NCBI RefSeq assembly: GCF_000787575.1
Contig: NW_012236528.1
Span: forward strand, 683,552 to 747,551
Reading direction: 5' to 3'
DNA from: Acytostelium subglobosum LB1
Lineage: Eukaryota > Evosea > Eumycetozoa > Acytosteliales > Acytosteliaceae
DNA length: 64,000 bases
In this document: one piece after another, positions 10,734 through 20,948 of the stretch
How the letters are laid out: every line of letters starts with the position of its first letter
Position numbering within the stretch: position 1 is the first letter of the stretch
Made by a program: the position numbers and the translations under genes
Notes under the pieces: generated by a model
The model's input: only the letters and a program-made list of their open reading frames with translations
Told to the model about the DNA's origin: nothing
The model's database searches: none

Positions 10734-11718
10734 TTCAACAAGTTGATGTCTGTCTGTCTATTTACACATTAATTATATTATATTATACAGTTTATACTAT
10801 TTACTTCTTCTTATTGCTAATCATATTCATAAGATTAAATGAAACACTGGTGATCTGATGAAGGTTGGAATCACACTAGTTCCCCTGCTTCCCCCACATG
10901 CACCACTTACTTCTTACTTTTCAAGGAGAATGACTTGCCACTGAGGTCGTCGACGTGTATTCTTCTTCAAGGTTGCATTGCCATGTCATTGCTCATTAAT
11001 AATAATAATAATAATATATATATGTATTCAATACATTGGTAACTACAAACCAAAGTATAAATGATAATGGTGACTTTATCAGTTGACTAAAGTTTGACTT
11101 TAGGTGGGGATGGTTTGGCATGACGACATTTATGGTGATGGTATTAATGTTACTAGGTTTAATTAATTGATTAGATTACGTAATATATCAGTTAGTTAAT
11201 AAAAGTGTCATTACGTGTAATAATACAATGATATAATCGTATAATTCCCATTCAGTCAAGACTAGACAGATGTTGGATAACAATGACGAAAACACAAGTC
11301 ACTCGTGTCCCAAAGTCAATCGAAATGATGATGTGTTTGTGTCTGTGTTGGTGTTGGGAGTGAGTGTGAAAGGGAATGACTTTGTAATCAGTGAAAATGA
11401 ACAACATTATTATTTATTCTTCATTCCAATACTTGCAACATCACCATCATCAAGTTAAACTAATAATACTTACTGATTAGTTATTACAACAAATCATACA
11501 TATATATATATCAAACAACCATAATACATCATTCAATCAATCAATCATTCAATCAACCGATCCATCATTCACTCATTGTTCTTTTTGGAAATAGTCATCA
11601 GTCATTAGTCATTCGTAACTTGTACAGTGGAACAACTATACAACTAAAGTTTGATTTAGACAGATAACAAACAGACAGATAAAGAAGAAGAGGAAGAAGA
11701 AGTAGAACGTAGAAGAAG
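10734..11718. promoter_or_regulatory. Divergent promoter region (VPS9 gene / LETM1 gene)
   Basis: 985 bp, AT-rich, with AATAATA and TATA-like runs around 11005-11025 and TCAATCAA repeats at about 11530-11560, ahead of the LETM1 start. A short open frame at 11270-11458 lacks homology and coding character. No RNA gene recognised. Confidence 0.5.
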
Positions 11719-13858
11719 ATGAACTCAATCATACAGAAGGGATTGACACAGAGCGTTGGTGCTCTGTCAACATCCTCACCAACACATATTATGTCAGTTG
11801 TGAACATGTCGCTCAATCATATATTGCTGAGGTCAGCTAGAGGAATGAACAGCAACAGCAACAGTAACAACAACATAAGTAATATTAGCAGAGTCAGCAG
11901 CAAAGATTTCCACAGTATCATTACATCTCAACAACAACAACAATATAGTTCACCCTCACCATCATCATTGATGAGCTTTATAAATAACAATCTCACCAGC
12001 AACAACAACAGTATGTATAGTCCATCCATTGATAGTTCGAACTATGTTGATGTAATACCATTGGCGACTGACCCATCACCAACCATCCTCTCTCTCTCTC
12101 GCCTCACTAACTAGACATGCAATCAGTACTCCGTCGTCAAGTCATCACCAGCAACAGCAACAGCGTCCAAGGTAATCATCACATCATATCACATCACAAT
12201 GTTTGTTTGTTTGTTTGTTGTTGTCAATCACTCGTTGGACTTGGCTCCGATCACACCACCAAGAGGCCTTTTGATGTTCCCTGGAGCCTTGAAATTTCCT
12301 GCATTTGGAAACTGATCGATTTTTATTTGAACTGGAGTCAATCACTAACTTCCGACTCTGTCCACATCACATCATATAAACAGGTCTTGGTTTGAGACTA
12401 TATAGCAGCAGCACTCCACCACCTACCAACACTGGAAATGCTGGCAATACGCCACCAACTACACCGACAACACCAACAACACCAACACCAGCACCAGCAC
12501 CAAAGGAGTCATTGATGGAGAAGATCAGAAAGGTGGCCAAGCATTACTGGCTTGGTACCAAGCTGTTGGGCAAGAACATTGTGTTGACTGTCAAGCTGCT
12601 GAGAAGACTGAGCAATGGACACACGCTGTCCAGACGTGAGAGAAGTCTGCTGGTGCAGACATCGGCCGACACACTGCGTCTCGTGCCGTTCATCATCATC
12701 ATGGTGGTGCCATTCCTCGAGTTTGCCCTGCCCTTCCTGCTGAAGCTCTTCCCCAAGATGCTGCCGTCCACCTACGAGCACAAGAACGACACGGAGAAGC
12801 ACAAGACCAGCCAGGAGCAGGTCAACGTGTCGATGGCCAAATTCCTGCAGGACACTCTGTCCGACATCTCTGTCGAGCTCAAGGGCAACAACATTGTCAA
12901 GTCGACCGAGTTCCACGACTTTATGACAAAGGTCAAGATGGGCCAGCCGGTGTCCAGTGAGGAGATCCTCACCTTCTCGCAGCTGTTCCGTGACGAGATC
13001 ACCATGGAGAAGATCAGTCGTCCACAGCTGCTGGCCATGCACAAGTACCTGGCCGGTGGCAGCTTCGTCGCCAAGTGGTACTCCAACGACTATCTGCGAC
13101 AGCAGATCAACAAGAAGCTCAAGAAGATCAAGCAGGACGACATTTTGATCAGGAAGGAGGGTCTGGACTCGCTCACACTCGAGGAGCTGGTCGACGCCGC
13201 CATCGTTCGTGGCTTCAAGGTCGAGGGCTACGGTCGCAAGCAGATCGAGCATCAACTCGAGCAGTGGTTGGACCTCTCACTCAACAAGTCAGTGCCAAGC
13301 TCGCTGCTGATTCTGAGTCGCGCCTTCACCCTGGCCAACTCACCAAGCAAGCCAACCAGTGCCGAGCATCTTGAGGAGGTGCTCGAGCACATCCCACAGG
13401 AGGCTCTCGACGAGGTCGTCAAGAAGCTGCCCGTTGGTGGTGCTTTCGAGGCTGGCAGTGTTGAGCGTGCCGAGGAGAAGCTCGAGGAGCTAACCAAAGA
13501 GCAGGCTCTATTAGAGAAGGAGGAGAAAGAGGAGAAGGAAGCTCCGGCAGCAGCTGCTGCCCCTGTCGACGCAACTGTGGATGCAAAGGTGGCTACAACA
13601 ACAGATAGTGTTGCTGCTGCCACTGCTGATGCCACCGTCACTGCAGCCAACACTACTACCACTACAGATGCCACTACTCCCCAGCCAGAGCAGGCAGTTC
13701 CCAAGGTACAAAAGCCATTGACACTCGAGCAAAAGAAAGAGCTCTCACTCTCTGATGACGATGACGCAGAGATCCACCAAGCTCAGAACAACAACAACAA
13801 CAACAATGTCGAGGCAACAACGACCAACCCAACCCAACAATCCCAGTCCAAACAATAA
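11719..13858 (+). CDS. LETM1-family mitochondrial inner-membrane protein
   Basis: Three exons: 11719-12010, 12115-12171 and 12384-13858; 607 residues. Only this splice pattern joins the first open frame to the body (…NNN-NMQSVLRRQV…VQG-LGLRLYSSS…). The N-terminal part is Arg/Ser/Asn-rich and suits a mitochondrial presequence; LRRQ and RLYSSS look like a cleavage region. The LETM1 domain follows: WLGTKLLGKN, RRERSLLVQTSADTLRLVPF, one membrane segment (IIIMVVPFLEFALPFLLKLF), LPSTYE, then the ribosome-binding-like domain RPQLLAMHKYL...GYGRKQIEHQLEQWLDLS. LETM1 proteins mediate K+/H+ (and proposed Ca2+/H+) exchange and cristae maintenance. The C-terminus is Ala/Thr-rich and ends in acidic and Asn/Gln stretches. 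An alternative start at ATG 12117 would still leave a plausible presequence. Confidence 0.9.
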
Positions 13859-14332
13859 CATGTTCCCTTTGGTTAACTTCATCATCAATCATTCATTCGT
13901 CTTGTGATCATTCAAGTCATTTTGGGATGGGACCTTCCCAATCCCCACACCCCAAAAACACTACACCAACACCAACACCAACGTTCGTTTGTGGAGACTC
14001 TGGAATTTTTATTCGTTGCATGCACAAGCATAAATCTTGATTCAATTCCGTGTCGACTGTACTTTATTCATTCAAACAGCACTTTCAAAACAACGTCAAC
14101 GTTTATTCACCAAACACAACCACGATTCAATCATTCTCATCTCATTCAACATATTCATAAATATCTACATAATTGTTAACAACAACAAATAATAGTAATA
14201 CTTGGTTTTGTGTTTCTTGTATCAACTTGTACATTGTAATAATATATATATAACAATACTCTATACTTTATAACGACCTACCTTATATTATAACTACATT
14301 CGAATATACAAAGAAGACGACGACATATCATA
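13859..14332. other. Spacer between LETM1 gene and CtlX-type gene
   Basis: 474 bp, AT-rich toward the downstream gene with a TATATATATA run near 14242-14252. No coding content seen. Confidence 0.5.
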
Positions 14333-15431
14333 ATGACAGATATCCATGATGACATTCCAACTGGTGGTGCCACACCAACATTCACATCGCAATCATCCAA
14401 CGAGATATTGATGGTGCAACCGACTCACTTTGAATTGAATGCACAGGCTGCCAATGACAACTACTTTATGAATGCACCAAAAGATCCATCAGTAGTTCAT
14501 CAACAGGTATGTTTGTTGTTGATGACTGGATATGAATGCATGACTCACTCACTTATTGATTCACAAAGGCATTGGAAGAGTTCCATACTTATCATGATGC
14601 ACTCAAGGAGAAGGGAGTCAAGGTTACATTGTTCCAACCAAATGATGGTTTGGAGACACCTGACTGCCTGTTCCCAAACAATTGGTTCTCAACACATCAG
14701 CCAACAGAGTCCAGAACAGGACAGGAGCACGTGATGGTTCTCTACCCAATGTGCCATCCAAATCGCCGTCTGGAGCGTCGCGACAGCATTATAAAGCACG
14801 TTCTGGCACGCAGAGAAAACACAAAGTTGATCGATCTGTCCTCGTCCGAGCAGACCAACATCTTCCTCGAGGGCACCGGTTCATTCGTCATTGACCGCGT
14901 CAACAAGGTGGCCTACGTCTGCGTGTCCCAACGCAGCCATCGCGACCTTGCCCTCGAGTGGGCCGAGTTCATGGGCTACAAGCTCGCTGCCTTCACATCC
15001 ACTGACTCTGCCGGCAAGATCATCTATCACACCAACGTCATGATGGCCATCTGTTCATCCATTGCCATCGTCTGTTTGGAGACTGTCGAGGATCCAGTCG
15101 AGAAGAAGGAGTATGTATTACTGTACTTGTTTTGATTGTCCAATCACTAACTCATTCGTTTGATAGACTGTTGGATTTATTGTCCAAGAATCATACAGTG
15201 TTGCAGATTACAAGAGCCCAAGTGGAGCAGTTCTGTGGCAATGTGATTGAGGTCAGAGGCTCGGATGATAAGAAATACTTGGTCGCATCAAAGACTGCCT
15301 ATGACGCATTCACCGAGGCCCAGCGATCACAAATCCTCAACCATGTGGACGACTTTATCACCAGAGACATCCCAACCATCCAGACCGTTGGTGGTGGTGG
15401 CATCAGATGTATGATTGCAGAGTTGTTCTAA
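14333..15431 (+). CDS. CtlX-type amidinohydrolase (arginine deiminase / amidinotransferase superfamily)
   Basis: Three exons: 14333-14506, 14569-15110 and 15167-15431; 326 residues. Family signatures: MVQPTHFELNAQAANDNYF near the N-terminus, FPNNWFSTH, a LERRD motif, EGTGSFVIDR, the catalytic-His segment YHTNVMM and the C-terminal catalytic-Cys segment GGGGIRCMIAELF. These match the citrulline-utilisation hydrolase (CtlX) branch of the guanidino-group-modifying superfamily, which uses a Cys-His-Glu/Asp site. The active-site residues appear intact, so an active cytosolic enzyme acting on a guanidino or ureido compound is likely; the exact substrate in amoebae is not known to me. No targeting signal. 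Confidence 0.85.
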
Positions 15432-15749
15432 ATCATTATCCATTCAATCAATCAATCTATTTATTAATGCCATCGATGGCATAAAGATTAAGGAACGCAC
15501 GCACGCACGACTAGACAAGACTACATCAACAACAACAACAACACAACGTTAGGTCATTGGTATTACCGACTCAATATATTCTTGTATAATCCATAATCAC
15601 CTCTATACTACATCTTGCAAGTACATTATTAACATTAAACCAAGTGTTTGTTTGGACCTAACCAAACTATGAAGGCCAAGAGTTGCCACCCTATCTTCCT
15701 TTATTATCATTACACTACATTACATTGGATAGCGACACAGACACACTAA
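15432..15749. other. Convergent spacer
   Basis: 318 bp between two 3' ends, with a CAACAACAA run and ACGC repeats near 15495-15510. Nothing coding. Confidence 0.5.
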
Positions 15750-16142
15750 TTACTCCAAGAACTCGTTGATGGCACCAACGGCAGTCTCCATGACACGTGT
15801 GGCATCCTCTGTGCCATTGCCCAACTGGGTGCACTCGGCACCCAATAGTGATCTGGTTGTCTTGCCAAAGACAAAGTGTCTGAGGTTGTCAACACTGCTG
15901 GCAAACACATGTCCATTGTCATTGACCGATGTAATGATGATCTTGCATGTGCCCAATGCAACAGTGGCATCCTTGCTAGCGGACAACACCGCTTGTATTT
16001 GATCAAATGTTGGATTGATCTCTTTGAACGTACCGACCGTCACCGACTGTGATTGATTCAAGAGTGCGGCACCAACGAATGAGTCCTGGCCTGAGATCTC
16101 CAACAATATCCTCTCATACTCTTCATTTGATACTGGTTCCAT
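15750..16142 (-). CDS. Conserved-looking small protein, unrecognised
   Basis: Single exon, 130 residues, ATG at 16142. Not assigned to a family. It alternates short strands and helices (GQDSFVGAALLNQSQ, FDQIQAVLSAS, TCKIIITSVNDNGHVFAS, DATRVMETAVGAINEFLE), which would suit a small alpha/beta fold of the profilin or roadblock/longin type, but no diagnostic motif is present. It has no signal peptide or membrane segment. Codon use resembles the neighbouring genes and the frame lacks low-complexity sequence, so it is most likely real. It is convergent with the CtlX-type gene and divergent from the LRR-PP2C gene. Confidence 0.65.
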   Translation of the reverse strand: MEPVSNEEYERILLEISGQDSFVGAALLNQSQSVTVGTFKEINPTFDQIQAVLSASKDATVALGTCKIIITSVNDNGHVFASSVDNLRHFVFGKTTRSLLGAECTQLGNGTEDATRVMETAVGAINEFLE

Positions 16143-16835
16143 GTTTATATCTCTCTCTCTCTTCTCTTTCTATCTTTCTTTGATTGAAGTTGAATCACAA
16201 AATAGGTGAACTTTTGCTCCATCTTGGCCACGTCAACATTCACTTCAACTGGGCTTTGATTACTTCAAAGAAAAATCCCATCATTAGAACAAAGTGTTCA
16301 CAGAATCTTCAACATAGTGAAGAGGTTGACGACACGTAGAATCTATTAATTACTTTGATAAATATATATTGTTCAAAAAAATAATCATCTCGGCAATTAC
16401 TATTCTTGATCGTCATCAGAGATATTGTTTGTTTCCATTTGAGGGGAAGAGAGACAACATCTTGGAAACCTCGAGTTTTATTTTTATCTCAATGAGTTCC
16501 GGTCTTAGCACAGAGACTTGTTGTGAGACAGGACACGGCAACACACCACGACAAAGTATCCAACGGTGTTATTGGTTCATTCATTCGTACACTCATACAC
16601 ACACATACACCAACATTCATTCATTAATTCATTCATACATTCGTTCACTCATTCATTCATACCAACCCACCCTCTACTTACTATCTACACTTACACACAG
16701 AGACAGACAGACAGATATACACATATTTATACATATACAAACAAACACTCATCTCAATCAACATCAACAAGTTATTGTCAACAGCAACAACAACAAGTAT
16801 ATACAACTAAACACACAAAGATATTTAATAATAAC
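16143..16835. promoter_or_regulatory. Divergent promoter region
   Basis: 693 bp between the small-protein gene and the LRR-PP2C gene. A pyrimidine-rich run (16152-16180) lies just upstream of the minus-strand start; ATTCATTC and CATACA repeats fill 16580-16760 on the plus-strand side. Open frames here are products of those repeats. Confidence 0.5.
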
Positions 16836-19043
16836 ATGGGAAATGTAATGGGCACAGCAAGTGCTGGTGAGCCAACTAATCAAGGTAAATGGAATTGAAT
16901 GAATGATTGGATGGGATTGAGGAAGACTGGTCATTCTAACAAACAAAACGAACAAACAAACAGATGCTTATGTATTCTGGTTTAACTTGAATCAGACATT
17001 TGCACATCCAGACACATTACATTTAAGATTCCAACCTTTTATGGTCGATATTCAGAATGCAGAGTTGGAGGAATCGGAAGCGAGAATGAATGCACAGCGC
17101 TCAAGTAGACAATATATGATGGGTAGGGATCGCGGTGGATCAATGTCCGAAGAGACCTATATCGTCACGGGCCAACAGCGCGAGGATGGCCGACTGTCGC
17201 CCTCATCGACATCGCGCATCTCCTTTGCCAACGAGACTCCACAGATTGAAAAGATGAACAGGAACCTGCTACAGATCATCAATTGCAAGCTGCAGCTGAT
17301 CCCGCCCGAACTCAATCACATCACACTCAATCTCGACAACCATCCAATCACCGAGCGACTGATGCTGACGATCTGTGCGACCATCATCGACAATAATGAG
17401 CGCTATCACAATCGACACATGACCACGACGTTCAAGGACACGCCGATCAACACCATCCGACGCAAGCGCATCCAATCTGACTTTGACAACCTGATCACGC
17501 AGTACTATTTCAACATCACCAAGCTGTCGCTCAAGAAGACGTTCCTGTCCGATCGCAGCCTCGAGGCGCTGTCGCAGGCATTGCGAACCAATCATTCAAT
17601 TCTCGAGCTGGATCTGGGCGGCAACGAGCTGATGTCATCTGGCATCGCCATGGTGACGGCGGGTCTGCGCTACAACAAGTCTGTCACACGACTCAACATG
17701 AGTGATGTGCGAGCTTTTGACGAAGGTGCATTCATTCTCTCGGCCTTCCTCATGACCAGCAAGACACTGCGCATACTTGATCTGTCCACCAATCACATCA
17801 CTGACAAGGGATTCGAAGTGCTCAAGCAGGCAACAATCAGAAACACCTATATCTCATCATTATACCTCTCGGACAACAACATTGGTATGATGCATCATTG
17901 TTTGAGTGTCATGGGCGACTGGCCACACTGACTGACTAACCAACTCCACTCATTCAATCAACAGACTCAACCAAACTCTACTCTTTATCACATATACTCA
18001 ATCGAAATAGCAGTGTACAATATGTGTTCGAGACGATATTCAACAATATGAAGTTTAACAGACGATTTAAGAACAAATTACAATCAGTGAGGAAGACATT
18101 GGCTCAATCTCAGCAGGGCGGTCGTGGCGATGCTTCGCAGGACGACGGTGACAGAACACCCATCTTCAAGATGCTGGGTGCCAAGGGACAGCAGGCAGTG
18201 CCCGAGCAGAAACCAAGCAACAGGTTCATCATTGGAATGAGCGAGACGATTGGAAAGAGACCGTCCATGGAGGATAGGATGGTGGCATACGGCTGCTATC
18301 GGAGCACAGACAATTGTGAACTGTATTGCGTGTTTGATGGACATGGAGGCAAATCTGCATCAGACTATGCCGCGGACAACATCTATCGAATCTTTGGCGA
18401 GTTCCTCGACTCCAAGAAGACACCAGGCGAGGCGTTCAAGCTGGCATACCAAAAGATACACACTCACATTTCACCATGGCCATTCATTGGAACAACTGCC
18501 GTATGTGCATTAGCTACGTCTTATTCACTCAATCAATCAATCACTTACACTCCATCAATCAATGTACTATAGGCCTCTGTATATATTAAGGACAACATGG
18601 TGTGCATTGCCAATGTTGGAGACACACGAGTTGTGATGGGTACTCTGAACGACGACCATCAATTCGTATCCGAACGTCTAACTTTTGATCATAGACCAGT
18701 GGAGGACACAGAGCGAAAGAGGATTATCAGTGCCGGTGGCACCATACTGAATGGACGCGTAAATGGCATGCTTGCCGTGTCCAGGGCATTGGGCGACTCA
18801 TTCCTCACGCCCTACGTCTCCACCGACCCTTACATCAAGAACATCACAATCACAGAGAAGAACAAATTCCTGATATTGGCATGCGATGGAGTTTGGGATC
18901 TGATATCCGATGAGGAAGCTGTCAAAGTGATATCAACAATACCCGATCCAGCAAAGTCAAGCGAGACACTGCGGGACCTTGCCTTTTCACAAGGAAGTAC
19001 GGACAACATCAGTGTCATGATTGTCAAGCTGCACGACTATTGA
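16836..19043 (+). CDS. Leucine-rich-repeat PP2C phosphatase with N-myristoylation signal
   Basis: Four exons: 16836-16884, 16964-17884, 17965-18500 and 18573-19043; 658 residues. The N-terminus MGNVMGTAS has Gly2 and a small residue at position 6, a good N-myristoylation site. Ribonuclease-inhibitor-type LRRs occupy about residues 200-335 (LELDLGGNELMSSGIAMVTAGL, LRILDLSTNHITDKGFEVL). The C-terminal PP2C domain has all metal-site motifs: RPSMEDR, FDGHGG, NVGDTR, GRVNGMLAVSRALGD, ACDGVWDLISDEE and GSTDNIS. It should therefore be an active Mg/Mn-dependent Ser/Thr phosphatase, probably membrane-tethered, with the LRRs selecting substrate. The LRR-then-PP2C order recalls PHLPP, though no PH domain is present. 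The splice within …GTTA-ASVYI… is required to keep the catalytic fold. Confidence 0.92.
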
Positions 19044-19254
19044 TTGATTGATTGATCCGACTTGGCCCGCCTTCCCCTCCCCTCCACTCCCCTCCCCTCT
19101 ATTTATTATTAATGTAGCACAAGCGATTATCTGGCCGCATTCAAAGGAACCATTCCTTGTTGGTCAATTACATATATAATGTCTTCTTAGTCTACATTTA
19201 TTCCGAATGGATCATGATGACATCAATCAATCAATCAATCAACAATGATCATCA
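19044..19254. other. Convergent spacer
   Basis: Contains a run of CCCCTCC repeats just after the phosphatase stop (19070-19100) and TCAA repeats at 19226-19242. Confidence 0.5.
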
Positions 19255-19650
19255 TTACTTGTGGTTGTTGTTGTTGTTTGGGAAATGATTGGCAATCTTC
19301 TTTGCGATCAGTTCATCGTGATTGCATTTGTAGGGTTTGTTGCCAACTGGAGTCAGCTGAGTGCCATCATCAGCGATTTGAGGCTGTTGCACTGGATTCT
19401 CATTGACATATCTCTGGAAGTTTGAATTTATAATGTCATCGATTGACTTCTTTGATTCGTTGTCTGACATGTCTAATCTCTGTTGTTCGGTCTGTTCGGT
19501 TTGTTCAGTTTGTTCGGTCTGTTTGGTTTGTTGATGTTGTTCTTGTATTTGATCCACCTGTTCAATTGATGCCAAACAACAATGACTAGTTAGAATAAGT
19601 ACCAATAAAAGAATATATAATAATGAAAATGTTCTAGTTGATAACTTCAT
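19255..19650 (-). CDS. Small secreted protein with TEQ repeats
   Basis: Single exon, 131 residues. Residues 1-27 form a clear signal peptide (basic start, then LLYILLLVLILTSHCCLA). A hydrophilic stretch follows with tandem TEQ units (QTEQTEQTEQTEQ), then an Asp/Ser segment, and a C-terminal part with a single Cys in KPYKCNHDELIAKKI. The CxHDE-like motif is faintly reminiscent of the start of leishmanolysin-type proteases (…CIHD…), but no HExxH site follows and there is little room for further exons before the next gene. Function unknown; secreted or cell-surface location predicted. Confidence 0.6.
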   Translation of the reverse strand: MKLSTRTFSLLYILLLVLILTSHCCLASIEQVDQIQEQHQQTKQTEQTEQTEQTEQQRLDMSDNESKKSIDDIINSNFQRYVNENPVQQPQIADDGTQLTPVGNKPYKCNHDELIAKKIANHFPNNNNNHK

Positions 19651-20948
19651 GTGTAAAGGTAATGTATTCTTTAATTATTATTATTGTTATTATTATTTAT
19701 ATGATTAATAATCTATGACAGGACGTATATTTATATATATGCCTCTTCTTATACGTCAATAACATTAATATTATTGTTATTTATTTATTGTGTGTATATG
19801 TGTGTATGTATTGACACCAAGAGTGAGAGTGTGTGACTGGCTAAATGTAAGTGTATATCACCCTATTGTAATCTATACCTCTATCTATGTGTCAATACAT
19901 TGAGGCTATTGTGTTGTGGTTATGATTGATTGATCCTCACGTGTATGTGTATGTGTATGTGTTATATATGTTTGCATGTGATTAAATGTGTGATTGAATG
20001 AATGGATGTGTGTGTTTATAAGTGTTTGGCATGTGAATGATGAATAAAAGATTGTGTTGAGCTGAGCATTCACAACGAGTGACATCCAACTTGAAATTTC
20101 CTTATTTGGTAATAATAAATATATAAATATAATATTATGTAATTACCTTGTTGTATAAGTATCAATATCTTTATCTCTCTAAACTATGTTGAAGTAGTTG
20201 GATTTTTTATGAATGGGTAAACAATTAACCCATCTTCTTCTACTTCCACTTTGTCTTGTAGAATTGGGTTATCGAGTAGGTACAAAAAAGGACAAGGTTA
20301 CAAAATGGTATTAAATATTTCTCAATTGACCATTTCTTTGATGTCCTCTATTACACTTGTACTCAAAAAGAGATAATCTATAAATATACGAATTTCTTCC
20401 AAGGTACAAATAGATAACTCGAGACATGCTTATGATACACAGCCAATCAATCATGTAAAGTTGATGTTGGTTGAGAGTTCTTTTTGAATCCCCAAGTTGG
20501 GAATCAACATATATGAAGGGGAGATAGATAGATAGTAAGATCTATCTATCTATTTATAAATAAAATAAGACTTAATTTATCTCTATCTATTATCTATTAT
20601 CTCTTTCTCAATCAGATCAATAACTCTTCCTTCAAATTTTTCAACTTTTTTTTTAACTCACATTGAGTGAACAACAACCTTCCACTTTCACCTGAACTGA
20701 AGGTCATTAACAAGTCAATTCACTTCATTATACCCTCTATATTTATACATGTACACAGAGCAGTGAGATCACTGTCAATCAGAGACATCACATCATCACA
20801 CATTGTATATAGATCATACATACATTAGCATAATAACAAATCGATAAGAAAGACTGACTGATTGACTGTGTATATATATAAGCATAGTGTTGCCCATGCG
20901 CATGATACATATAACAAAGGCACATTGATCGAATAGTAAATACATACA
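19651..20948. promoter_or_regulatory. Divergent promoter region, 1.3 kb
   Basis: AT-rich spacer between the secreted-protein gene and the CNOT3 gene. It contains GTGTATGT repeats (about 19790-19960), a GATAGATAGATAG / TCTATCTATC inverted pair around 20523-20550, and T runs near 20645. No coding frame or RNA gene was recognised. Confidence 0.5.

Noticed and set aside
11270-11458. 62-codon frame upstream of LETM1
   Set aside because: Isolated in AT-rich promoter DNA, no recognisable protein features.
12509-13255. 248-codon frame antisense to LETM1
   Set aside because: Mirror of the strongly biased codon use of the LETM1 gene; the sense strand encodes an unmistakable LETM1 domain.
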